This document shows, piece by piece, positions 31,114 through 39,388 of a stretch of DNA of 40,868 bases. Position 1 is the first letter of the stretch; each line of letters begins with the position of its first letter. The DNA lies in contig SKQW01000047.1 of the NCBI GenBank assembly GCA_007118805.1, positions 1 through 40,868 of the forward strand. Direction: 5' to 3'. A model generated the notes under the pieces. The model saw only the letters and a list, made by a program, of their open reading frames with translations. It was not told where the DNA came from and searched no databases. The translations under genes were made by a program, and so were the position numbers. The DNA comes from Rhodobiaceae bacterium (GTDB lineage: Bacteria > Pseudomonadota > Alphaproteobacteria > Rhizobiales > Tepidamorphaceae).

Positions 31114-31722
31114 ATGCGTGCATCCGAAAGGCCGACTGCGACAAGGCAAATGGTCGTAGGTGGAGGGCTCGCTTGCCTGCTGGTCTTCCTGGCCGGCTGC
31201 GGCGGCGGTGCCGAGACCGACCGCAGGATTGCCTCGGTCCTGATGGGTCCGGCTTCGGACGAAGAGGTCGAGATGGAGGGCCGCCGTCCCGAGCCGCCGG
31301 GTGGTCCGCGTTGCCCGCCCGTGACACTGCGCGAAGGCACGGAGTCGATGCGCGTCTATGAACGGGGACGCGAAGGCGACCCGCGCGCCGTGCGCTATCA
31401 GGGGGCAGTTCGGGAGCTGGTGCGCGAATGCGAGTTCGATGCCGACGAGGCCGGCGTGCGGGTCCGGCTGGGGGTCAGCGGCCGGCTCGTGACCGGCGCG
31501 GCGGGCGGGCCCGGCAACTACGAACTGCCGATCCGGGTCGTCGCCATGCGCCCTGGCGGCGAGCCGGTCTGGACGCAGCTCTATCGCGTTCCCGTCACCG
31601 TCGAGCCCGGCCGGTCCAACGTCCGGTTTCGCCAGGTGATTGACGATATCCGTCTGGAGGTCGGGCCCGGCGAGGGGTTCGAGCAGTATGTGATCTTTGC
31701 CGGCTTCGACGAGCTGTCGTGA
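31114..31722 (+). CDS. Putative lipoprotein, unknown function
   Basis: This 202-residue protein starts with a type II signal peptide (GGGLACLLVFLAGCGGG, lipidated Cys near residue 29 in the lipobox LAGC). The mature part has an acidic/proline linker (about residues 45-65) and a predicted beta-rich domain with GVRVRLGVSGRLVTG, YELPIRVVAMRPGGEPVW and VRFRQVIDDIRLEV segments. It resembles generic periplasmic beta-sandwich lipoproteins, but I cannot name a family. The start is ATG 31114; an in-frame ATG at 31150 would also keep the signal peptide. It has a candidate promoter of its own and is convergent with the SH3-domain gene, 13 bases apart. Confidence 0.72.
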   Translation: MRASERPTATRQMVVGGGLACLLVFLAGCGGGAETDRRIASVLMGPASDEEVEMEGRRPEPPGGPRCPPVTLREGTESMRVYERGREGDPRAVRYQGAVRELVRECEFDADEAGVRVRLGVSGRLVTGAAGGPGNYELPIRVVAMRPGGEPVWTQLYRVPVTVEPGRSNVRFRQVIDDIRLEVGPGEGFEQYVIFAGFDELS

Positions 31723-31735
31723 GCGTTGTCGGTAG

Positions 31736-32344
31736 TCAGTGGATCGTCTCGCGGGGGTAGACGCCCCACAGCCGTTCCTGCTCGATCCAGCCGCGCACCG
31801 ATTGCACGGCGATCTCGCACCAAGTGCCGTCGCAGCGGCCTACATCCACCATGACGCCCGGTTCGACGTAGGCAGCCGCTGCGGCATTCGCGGCGGCGTC
31901 ACGCCGCAGCGTCAGACTGTCCGCCTCGGACCACGGCGCGATGACCCCGGTCCGGCGACCGGACAGCAGGGAGTGGAAGACCCAGCCCTCGGCACCGTCG
32001 CTGTCGCGGATGCGCCGCCAATTGTCGAACTCGGCGGTGATCTCCACCGGCAGACCGGCCTTGGTAAAGGTCCACAGCACCCGGTGATCGCGGCCCGGTC
32101 CGGCACGCACATTCACCCGGTCAGCCTTCAGGCTGACGAAGCGCGGCAGCGGCAGTCCGCTCGCACCGGTGCGCAGCGGCGCGCTGCTGTCGGCGGCGAC
32201 GCTGGCCGGCGTACCCAGCGACGCTTTCCCGACAGTCAGTCCTACAATGCCAGCGCCACCGGCGCCGGCAATCATTAGGATCAGCAGGCAAAGGCGTAGC
32301 GCCGAACGTTTCATCTGGGGGCGAAGCTTGGCTCGGTTCGGCAT
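31736..32344 (-). CDS. SH3-domain (SH3b-like) exported protein
   Basis: This protein of about 202 residues has an N-terminal hydrophobic segment (about residues 17-39) that is a signal peptide or membrane anchor. It has two bacterial SH3-like repeats: one from VSLKADRVNVRAGPGRDH through WVFHSLLSGRRTGVI, and a second around PGVMVDVGRCDGTWCEIAV with GWIEQERLWGVYP. Such proteins are common in alphaproteobacteria and probably bind peptidoglycan or peptides in the periplasm. The start is uncertain between ATG 32344 and ATG 32314; neither has a strong ribosome site, and both retain the hydrophobic segment. It is divergent from the dehydrogenase gene. Confidence 0.82.
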   Translation of the reverse strand: MPNRAKLRPQMKRSALRLCLLILMIAGAGGAGIVGLTVGKASLGTPASVAADSSAPLRTGASGLPLPRFVSLKADRVNVRAGPGRDHRVLWTFTKAGLPVEITAEFDNWRRIRDSDGAEGWVFHSLLSGRRTGVIAPWSEADSLTLRRDAAANAAAAAYVEPGVMVDVGRCDGTWCEIAVQSVRGWIEQERLWGVYPRETIH

Positions 32345-32525
32345 TAACAACCTGGTGTGGCAATGTGATTCCAAGGTTTGGCTCGGCCGGGCGGCCCGCC
32401 GATCTGCTTTGTCTTCGTGGCGCTGTCTGTTAGACAGGCCGGGAGCCTGCCCGCAGCCGTTGCCGAGAGTAACGCCGCGATCGGTAAACGACTGGTGAAC
32501 GCACCCTGTAACGAGGCCGACGGCG

Positions 32526-33512
32526 ATGCCCAAAACCCGCCCGCTCGTCATTGTTACCCGAAAGCTGCCCGACCTCGTGGAGACCCGCATGCGGGAGTTG
32601 TTCGAGGCCGAGCTCAATCTCGACGACCGGCCGATGTCGCGGGACGAACTGATCGAGGCGGTCAAGCGCGCCGATGTGCTGGTGCCCACGGTGACCGACC
32701 GGATTGATTCGGGCGTCCTCGACCAGGCCGGCGAGCGTCTGAAGCTGATCGCCAATTACGGCAATGGCGTCGACAATATCGATGTCGAGGCGGCTACCTC
32801 GCGCGGTCTCACCGTGACCAACACGCCGGGGGTGCTGACCGAGGATACCGCCGATATGACGATGGCGCTGATCCTTGCCGTTCCGCGCCGGCTGTCGCAC
32901 GGCATCAAGGTCATCGAGGAGGACCGCTGGCCGGGCTGGTCGCCGACATGGATGCTGGGCCGGCGCATCAACGGCAAGCGCCTCGGCATAATCGGCATGG
33001 GCCGCATCGGACAGGCGGTGGCCCGCCGGGCCAGGGGCTTCGGGATGCAGGTGCATTATCACAATCGCCGGCGCCTGCCCGAGTCGATCGAGGATGAGCT
33101 CGAGGCCACCTATTGGGAAAGCCTCGACCAGATGCTGGCTCGCATGGATGTCATCTCGATCCATTGCCCGCATACGCCGGCCACTTATCATCTGCTCTCG
33201 GCCCGGCGCCTTAAGCTTCTGCGGCCCGAAGCCTATGTGGTCAACACTGCGCGCGGCGAGCTGATCGACGAGAACGCGCTGGCGCGCATGATCGAGGCCG
33301 GTGACATCGCCGGGGCCGGGCTCGATGTGTTCGAGCACGAGCCGTCGGTGAACCCCAAGCTGGTGAAGTCTGACCGCGTGGTGCTGCTGCCCCATATGGG
33401 CTCGGCCACCCTGGAAGGGCGGATCGATATGGGCGAGAAGGTGATTGTCAGTATCAAGACCTTCGTCGACGGCCACCGGCCGCCGGATCGCGTCCTGCCC
33501 TCCATGCTGTGA
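32526..33512 (+). CDS. D-isomer-specific 2-hydroxyacid dehydrogenase (glyoxylate/hydroxypyruvate reductase-like)
   Basis: This 328-residue NAD(P)-dependent dehydrogenase has the nucleotide motif GIIGMGRIGQAVARRARGFG (about residues 155-175) and the catalytic triad: Arg in NTARGELIDENAL, Glu in LDVFEHEP and His in LLPHMGSAT. YGNGVDNIDVEAA and LTEDTADMTMALIL are standard for the glyoxylate reductase/D-glycerate dehydrogenase branch. It would interconvert D-glycerate and hydroxypyruvate or glycolate and glyoxylate; the true substrate cannot be read from the sequence. The TM2-domain gene starts 30 bases downstream on the same strand. Confidence 0.9.
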   Translation: MPKTRPLVIVTRKLPDLVETRMRELFEAELNLDDRPMSRDELIEAVKRADVLVPTVTDRIDSGVLDQAGERLKLIANYGNGVDNIDVEAATSRGLTVTNTPGVLTEDTADMTMALILAVPRRLSHGIKVIEEDRWPGWSPTWMLGRRINGKRLGIIGMGRIGQAVARRARGFGMQVHYHNRRRLPESIEDELEATYWESLDQMLARMDVISIHCPHTPATYHLLSARRLKLLRPEAYVVNTARGELIDENALARMIEAGDIAGAGLDVFEHEPSVNPKLVKSDRVVLLPHMGSATLEGRIDMGEKVIVSIKTFVDGHRPPDRVLPSML

Positions 33513-33541
33513 CTGGCCCGCCGACCAGAAAAGGCGAATCA

Positions 33542-33862
33542 ATGAGCGACCAGCACGCCCACAGCCGGGCGATGATGGAGTATGACGCGCGCAAGCGTTC
33601 GGCCTTGCTGGCCTATCTGCTGTGGTTCTTTCTCGGCTTCACCGGCGCCCACCGGATGTATTCGGACCGTATTCCGACCGGGTTTCTCCAACTGGTCGTC
33701 CACGGCATCGGGTGGCTCACCACGCCGATCCTGATCGGCTGGCTGTTCATTGCCGCCTGGGCCGTCTGGTGGGTGATCGACGCCTTTCTGATCCCAGCTT
33801 GGATCCGCGACTACAATCTCGAGGTCGCTCGCAGGCTCTCGCTGTCGTCCGAGCGTGCATAG
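33542..33862 (+). CDS. TM2 domain-containing membrane protein
   Basis: This protein of 106 residues has the TM2 domain: a first helix ALLAYLLWFFLGFTGAHRMY, with the conserved Gly-x-x-Gly-x-His-Arg turn, a second hydrophobic region VVHGIGWLTTPILIGWLFIA, and the closing WWVIDAFLIPAWI, with the Asp. The function of bacterial TM2 proteins is unknown. ATG 33542 follows AAGG at a good distance. A longer frame from 33509 overlaps the dehydrogenase stop and was not chosen. Its last 52 bases overlap the end of the adenylyltransferase gene on the other strand. Confidence 0.87.
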   Translation: MSDQHAHSRAMMEYDARKRSALLAYLLWFFLGFTGAHRMYSDRIPTGFLQLVVHGIGWLTTPILIGWLFIAAWAVWWVIDAFLIPAWIRDYNLEVARRLSLSSERA

Positions 33863-34593
33863 CGCACCGTCTCGAAGCGCATAGACAGGGAATCGAATAG
33901 GAGGAGCCGCCCGATCAGCGGCTCGCCGACGCCCGTGATCAGCTTGACGACCTCCAGCGCCTGGAGCGAGCCCATCACGCCGGTCAGCGCGCCCAGTATC
34001 CCGACTTCGGCGCAGGTCGGCAGCAAGCCGTCGGGAGGCGGTTCGGGAAAGATGTCGCGGTATCCCGGATTGGGCTGCCCATCCGGCCCGGCCTCGTAAG
34101 GCTTCAGCGTCGTCAGCGATCCGTCGAACCGCCCCACCGCCGCGGTCACCAGCGGCCGGCGGCATTCCATACAGGCATCCGAGGCGATGTATCTTGTCGC
34201 GATGTTGTCGGAGCCGTCCACAACGACGTCGTAATCCGAAACCAGGTCGATGGCGGTTGCGTCATCGAGGCGGGACCGCAGGCGCTCGACGGCGACATGC
34301 GGGTTGATCCGGGCGATCGAGGCAGCCGCGCTGTCGACTTTGGCTTTGCCGACCGCCGCGGTGTCGTGGATGACCTGGCGCTGGAGGTTGGACAGCGAGA
34401 CCTCGTCGTCATCAAGGATGCCGAGCGTGCCAATACCGGCCGCCGCGAGATACATCAGCGCCGGCGCGCCGAGCCCGCCTGCCCCGATGACCAGCACGCG
34501 GGCGGCCTTCAGCTTGTGCTGGCCGGGGCCGCCGATTTCCGCAAGCACGATGTGGCGCGCGTAGCGCTCAAGCTCTTCCCGCGACAGACTCAT
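33811..34593 (-). CDS. MoeB/ThiF/HesA-family adenylyltransferase lacking the zinc cysteines
   Basis: This 260-residue E1-like enzyme has the ATP-binding VLVIGAGGLGAPALMYLAAAG, the Arg finger in NLQRQVIH, Asp in VDGSDN and the active-site Cys region LPTCAEVGILGALTGVMGS. Such enzymes adenylate the C-terminal Gly-Gly of MoaD or ThiS ahead of sulfur transfer. E. coli MoeB has two CxxC pairs binding zinc. Here the first is replaced by NPGYRDIF and the C-terminal pair is missing, so this is a zinc-less form. ATG 34593 starts the standard LSREELERYARHIVL. The partner (molybdopterin or thiamine) cannot be settled from this window. Confidence 0.88.
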   Translation of the reverse strand: MSLSREELERYARHIVLAEIGGPGQHKLKAARVLVIGAGGLGAPALMYLAAAGIGTLGILDDDEVSLSNLQRQVIHDTAAVGKAKVDSAAASIARINPHVAVERLRSRLDDATAIDLVSDYDVVVDGSDNIATRYIASDACMECRRPLVTAAVGRFDGSLTTLKPYEAGPDGQPNPGYRDIFPEPPPDGLLPTCAEVGILGALTGVMGSLQALEVVKLITGVGEPLIGRLLLFDSLSMRFETVRYARSDDSESLRATSRL

Positions 34594-34671
34594 GGCGAGA
34601 GAATTGGCCGAGCGACCGCCGGATGCAAGGACAGAGTTGCGCGCCGGCCTCCGGGGCGGGCCGTCGACGCC

Positions 34672-35778
34672 TTACTTGGTGAGCCGGACCGAGCGCTGCC
34701 CGAGGCCGCCCTGCTCCGGGCAACTCACCACAATGCGAATGTCGTCATAGTCGCGGTCGGTCCAGGCCGAGTCTGTCCAGGTGCCGGACGGGCCGGGCTG
34801 ATGCGGCGGGCGGTCTTCCCAGCCGTAATACATGAACTTGCCGGGCGCGCAGGGGCGGGGCTCGCGCTGCGGATTGCGGTGCTTGCCCTCGGGAATCACG
34901 CCGCCCTTGCTCTCGCCCACGCATTCCTCAAGCGAATCGCAGCGCACGGTTTCCAGCATGTCATAGCCGCGATCGATACGGCCCGGCGCGTAATCGGGGC
35001 GCCAGCTCGGCGGCACCCATTCGATCTCCCGCACGATGTCGATATGTTCCCGCCCATCGATGAGAACCGTATCGGTGTAGAAGTCGAACTCGGCGCGGTA
35101 GGGTGACTGGTTCCGGTTATTCCACAATTGGGGATAGGCTTTGGCGTGGCGGACATTGCGCATCCGGTAGCTCAGCGATTCGCCGTCGCCGCATTGCGGC
35201 CAGTCGAAGGTATACTCGGTCCCGTCATTGTCGGCGATCAGCGTTTCCTGGCTGCGATAACGGTGGTGCTGCGAGACCGGAACACCTCGCGCGCCCTCAT
35301 AGTCGAAGCAATAAACGTAGACCTGATTGTAGTCGCCGGCATCGGGGTCCAGGTCTTCTTTGACCGGCTTCGGGGGCGGGGTGGGGTCTTGGTTTATGTG
35401 CGCGACCGCTTCGACATTGACATCAATGCCGGCGCCAATGCCTGGCAATATATGGGCAATCGTCGTGTCGATCCGTCCGTTCGCGGTGACGCGGAAGTCG
35501 GCCTCGGAGATCCATTCCCCGGCGAATGTCAGATTATGGACCGCGTTGGCGCCGTATTTCTGTTTGAACTGGTCGGTGCCGCTGGCCAGGGCGGCGGCGG
35601 AATCCTGGTCCTGGCCGTTGACCGCGGCGTTGAGCGCCAAGGCGTCCGCCTCCGCTTGAAGGGCCGAACGCAGGTTCGCTGCGCGGCTGTAGTCCAGCGC
35701 GACCCCGACCATGCCGACGAGCGGTATCACCATGACACCGAAAAGAATTGCCACGCTTCCCCGAGGATCTCTAAGCAT
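34672..35778 (-). CDS. Orphan TadE/TadG-like protein with Cys-containing C-terminal domain
   Basis: This 368-residue protein opens with the TadE/TadG-like N-terminal segment, including RGSVAILFGVMVIPLVGMVG and the following ALDYSRAANLRSALQAEADA. This is typical of Flp-pilus-associated pseudopilins and TadG proteins, which are anchored in the inner membrane. After a Pro-rich linker (about residue 135) comes a region of about 230 residues I do not recognise. It contains six cysteines (in YCFDY, PQCGD, RCDSL, ECVGE, PCAPG and SCPEQ), suggesting three disulfides. TadG proteins often have a von Willebrand-like domain, which is not evident here. No other tad/flp gene lies nearby. Confidence 0.78.
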   Translation of the reverse strand: MLRDPRGSVAILFGVMVIPLVGMVGVALDYSRAANLRSALQAEADALALNAAVNGQDQDSAAALASGTDQFKQKYGANAVHNLTFAGEWISEADFRVTANGRIDTTIAHILPGIGAGIDVNVEAVAHINQDPTPPPKPVKEDLDPDAGDYNQVYVYCFDYEGARGVPVSQHHRYRSQETLIADNDGTEYTFDWPQCGDGESLSYRMRNVRHAKAYPQLWNNRNQSPYRAEFDFYTDTVLIDGREHIDIVREIEWVPPSWRPDYAPGRIDRGYDMLETVRCDSLEECVGESKGGVIPEGKHRNPQREPRPCAPGKFMYYGWEDRPPHQPGPSGTWTDSAWTDRDYDDIRIVVSCPEQGGLGQRSVRLTK

Positions 35779-35829
35779 GAACCACCTTCCTGCCCGGGCG
35801 TTGAGCCTTAATCAGGAAAGCATGGGCGC

Positions 35830-35858
35830 AATAAACTTGCGTAAAAACCTCTTGGCAA
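35830..35858 (-). promoter_or_regulatory. Candidate promoter of the TadE/TadG-like gene
   Basis: On the minus strand TTGCCA (35858-35853), 17 bases, TTTATT (35835-35830), in an AT-rich patch. The gene starts at 35778 after an AGGAAGG ribosome site. Confidence 0.42.
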
Positions 35859-35876
35859 TATTCATGTAATTGGGAA

Positions 35877-35889
35877 GGTAACGTTTACC
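35877..35889. promoter_or_regulatory. 13-base palindrome, possible operator
   Basis: GGTAA-CGT-TTACC has perfect 5-base arms and a LacI-family look. It lies about 19 bases upstream of the -35 box of the TadE/TadG-like gene. The binding protein is unknown. Confidence 0.3.
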
Positions 35890-35972
35890 ATGATGCGATC
35901 CTGCAGCCGCAGGGCAGGGCCGCCGGCCGGGACGCGCCGGGACGCGCGCCCCCGCCGATGTGTTGGCGCCTC

Positions 35973-37004
35973 TCAGGCGGCCTGCTTCTCCAGATCGGGC
36001 TGCCACCGGCCGCTGGCCGCCAGCCCGTTCATCCGCGCCCGGTGGGCGAAGGCGCGCTGGGCGGCCGGCACATTCTCGGGCTTGCCGCCCCAGGCTTTCA
36101 GCGCCGCGGCCTGAAGCGCACGGCCGTAAGAGAAGGTCAGCTTCCAGGGATGCGGCCCCATCTCGTTCATCAGGGAGAGGTGGTGGGTAGCCTCCTGGTC
36201 CGACTGGCCGCCGGAAAGGAAGGCAATGCCCGGCACAGCCGCGGGCACCGTGGCCTTGAGACAGCGCACCGTCAGCTCTGCCACCTCCTGCGGCGAGGCC
36301 TTGCTCGGCGCGTTCTTGCCGGCGATCACCATATTCGGCTTGAGGACCATCCCCTCGAGCACGATACCCGCCTCATAGAGCTCGTCGAAGACGGTGTTCA
36401 GCGTCCACTCGGTGACCTTGTAGCATTCCTGAGCGTCATGCGCGGCGACCGGCCCGTCCATCAGGACCTCGGGCTCGACGATAGGCACGATGCGCGCTTC
36501 CTGGCACAGCGCCGCATAGCGTGCCAGCGCGTGGGCATTGGCCTTGATGCATGCCCAGGTCGGAATCCCATCGGCGATGTCGATGACGGCGCGCCATTTG
36601 GCGAACCGGGCGCCGAGCCCGTAATACGCCTCCAGCCGCTCGCGAAGCCCGTCGAGGCCTTCGGTCACCTTCTCGGCGGGACGCAGGGCCAACGCTTTGG
36701 CCCCCTGGTCGACCTTGATGCCGGGCACCGCGCCGCTCGACTTGATGATGTCGACCAGCGGCGTGCCGTCGACCGCCTTCTGCCGGATCGTCTCATCATA
36801 CAGAATGACGCCGGAGACGTAGTCGCGCATCGCCTCCTCGGCCCGGAACAGCATTTCCCGATAATCGCGCCGGGTTTCCTCGGTCGACGCAACGCCGATC
36901 GAGTCGAGGCGCTTCTTGATCGTCCCGGTGCTTTCGTCGGCGGCAAGAATGCCCTTGCCGTCCGCCACCATCGCCTGAGCGATATCCTCGAGCCACTCAC
37001 TCAT
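35973..37004 (-). CDS. Class I fructose-bisphosphate aldolase
   Basis: This glycolytic aldolase has 343 residues and is of the animal/plant (Schiff-base) type. Conserved parts are GILAADESTGTIKKRLDSIG near the start, the YRE-MLF block, and the Schiff-base Lys in LEGMVLKPNMVI. GIAFLSGGQSD follows, and then LTFSYGRALQAAALKAW. It splits fructose-1,6-bisphosphate into triose phosphates and works in the reverse direction in gluconeogenesis. The C-terminal Tyr of the animal enzyme is not seen. The ATG at 37004 has an AGGAAG ribosome site; an upstream in-frame ATG at 37034 was not chosen. The gene ends the tkt-gap-pgk-fba cluster, 103 bases after pgk. Confidence 0.95.
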   Translation of the reverse strand: MSEWLEDIAQAMVADGKGILAADESTGTIKKRLDSIGVASTEETRRDYREMLFRAEEAMRDYVSGVILYDETIRQKAVDGTPLVDIIKSSGAVPGIKVDQGAKALALRPAEKVTEGLDGLRERLEAYYGLGARFAKWRAVIDIADGIPTWACIKANAHALARYAALCQEARIVPIVEPEVLMDGPVAAHDAQECYKVTEWTLNTVFDELYEAGIVLEGMVLKPNMVIAGKNAPSKASPQEVAELTVRCLKATVPAAVPGIAFLSGGQSDQEATHHLSLMNEMGPHPWKLTFSYGRALQAAALKAWGGKPENVPAAQRAFAHRARMNGLAASGRWQPDLEKQAA

Positions 37005-37107
37005 CTTGCTTCCTCGCACATGGTCCAATGACATCCTGGGCGATTGTACCGCAGCCGCGCGACGGCGTAATCGCCCCGATCGCGGCAGGGTCATCAGGAA
37101 AGAATTT

Positions 37108-38319
37108 CTACTCTGCCGCGTCGTTTCGCAAGACCGCGACGCCCGGCAACCGCTTACCTTCAAGCCACTCGAGAAACGCGCCCCCGGCGGTCGACACGAA
37201 GGAGAAGCGATCCAGAACGCCGGCCCGATTGAGGGCGGCCACAGTGTCCCCGCCGCCGGCCACCGAGAGCAGGCGACCGGCTTCGGTGAGATTGGCGACA
37301 TGGCGGGCCACCGCATTGGTGCCGGCATCGAAGGGCGGCAGCTCGAAGGCCCCGAACGGGCCGTTCCAGACGACGGTCGCCGCGATGTCCAGGCGGTGCT
37401 CTAGGTCGGTGACGGTGGCAGTTCCGATATCGAGGATCATCTCGTCGGCGGCAACGTCTTCGATCCGGCAGATCCGGTGAGGCGCCCCGGCCTCGAAGGC
37501 CGTCGCCGCGACGACGTCGACAGGCAGGATCAGCTGGCAGCCTTTGCCTTCGGCCTGGGCCGCGACCTGCCTGGCGACAGACAGCTTGTCGCCCTCGATA
37601 AGCGATTTGCCCACCGGGCGGCCGGCGGCGGCCAGGAAGGTGTTCGCCATGGCGCCGCCGATGACCAGCGCGTCGACCTTCGAGCTGAGATTGTCGAGAA
37701 GGTCGATCTTGGTGGAGATCTTGGCGCCGCCGACAATCGCTATCAAGGGCCGGTCGGGATGCGACAGCGCCTTCTCGAGCGCGCCCAGTTCAGCTTCCAT
37801 GGTGCGCCCGGCAAAGGCGGGCAGCAGGCGGGCGATGGCCTCCGTCGAGGCGTGGGCGCGGTGGGCGGTGGAGAAGGCGTCGTTGACGTAGACCTCGCCA
37901 AGGGCGGCAAACTTCGCCGCCAGGGCCTCGTCATTGGCCTCCTCGCCGGGATGAAACCGCGTGTTCTCGAACAGGAGCACGCCTCCCGGCTCGGCCGCCT
38001 GGGCCGCTTCCAGGGCATGATCGTCGCGCCAGTCGGAATCAACGAATGTCACGGGCCGGCCTAGCGCCGACTCAAGCGCCGCGGCGACCGGCTTGAGCGA
38101 CATTCCGGCGACCGGCTTTCCCTTGGGGCGCCCGAAATGCGACAGCACCAGAACCGCCGCGCCCTTGTCCGCCAATTCGCCGATCGTTCGCGCCGCCGCG
38201 CGGATACGGGTTGCGTCCGTTACCTCGCCGTCCTCGATCGGGACGTTGAGGTCGGCCCTCAGGACAACCCGTTTGCCGCTTACCTCGGTGTCGTCGATCG
38301 TCCGGAACGAGGCCATCAT
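37108..38319 (-). CDS. pgk: Phosphoglycerate kinase
   Basis: This 403-residue enzyme transfers phosphate between 1,3-bisphosphoglycerate and ADP. It has the N-terminal VVLRADLNVPIEDG, SHFGRPKG, the FENTRFHPGEE block, VVWNGPFGAFE and the C-terminal GGGDTVAALNRAG with ATP-binding residues. The start is ATG 38319 or the adjacent ATG 38316, with GGGAGG upstream. A longer frame to 38400 would overlap gap and was rejected. It begins 19 bases after gap. Confidence 0.97.
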   Translation of the reverse strand: MMASFRTIDDTEVSGKRVVLRADLNVPIEDGEVTDATRIRAAARTIGELADKGAAVLVLSHFGRPKGKPVAGMSLKPVAAALESALGRPVTFVDSDWRDDHALEAAQAAEPGGVLLFENTRFHPGEEANDEALAAKFAALGEVYVNDAFSTAHRAHASTEAIARLLPAFAGRTMEAELGALEKALSHPDRPLIAIVGGAKISTKIDLLDNLSSKVDALVIGGAMANTFLAAAGRPVGKSLIEGDKLSVARQVAAQAEGKGCQLILPVDVVAATAFEAGAPHRICRIEDVAADEMILDIGTATVTDLEHRLDIAATVVWNGPFGAFELPPFDAGTNAVARHVANLTEAGRLLSVAGGGDTVAALNRAGVLDRFSFVSTAGGAFLEWLEGKRLPGVAVLRNDAAE

Positions 38320-38338
38320 GCCTGGGCCTCCCGTTGAG

Positions 38339-39349
<1,011 letters not shown>

Positions 39350-39388
39350 CTCCTCAAACTCCCTTCCTAAAACCTAGCCCCGATATTG

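Noticed and set aside
37043-37048. TACAAT (minus strand) as a separate promoter for the aldolase gene
   Set aside because: No acceptable -35 box at 16-18 bases; co-transcription with pgk is simpler.
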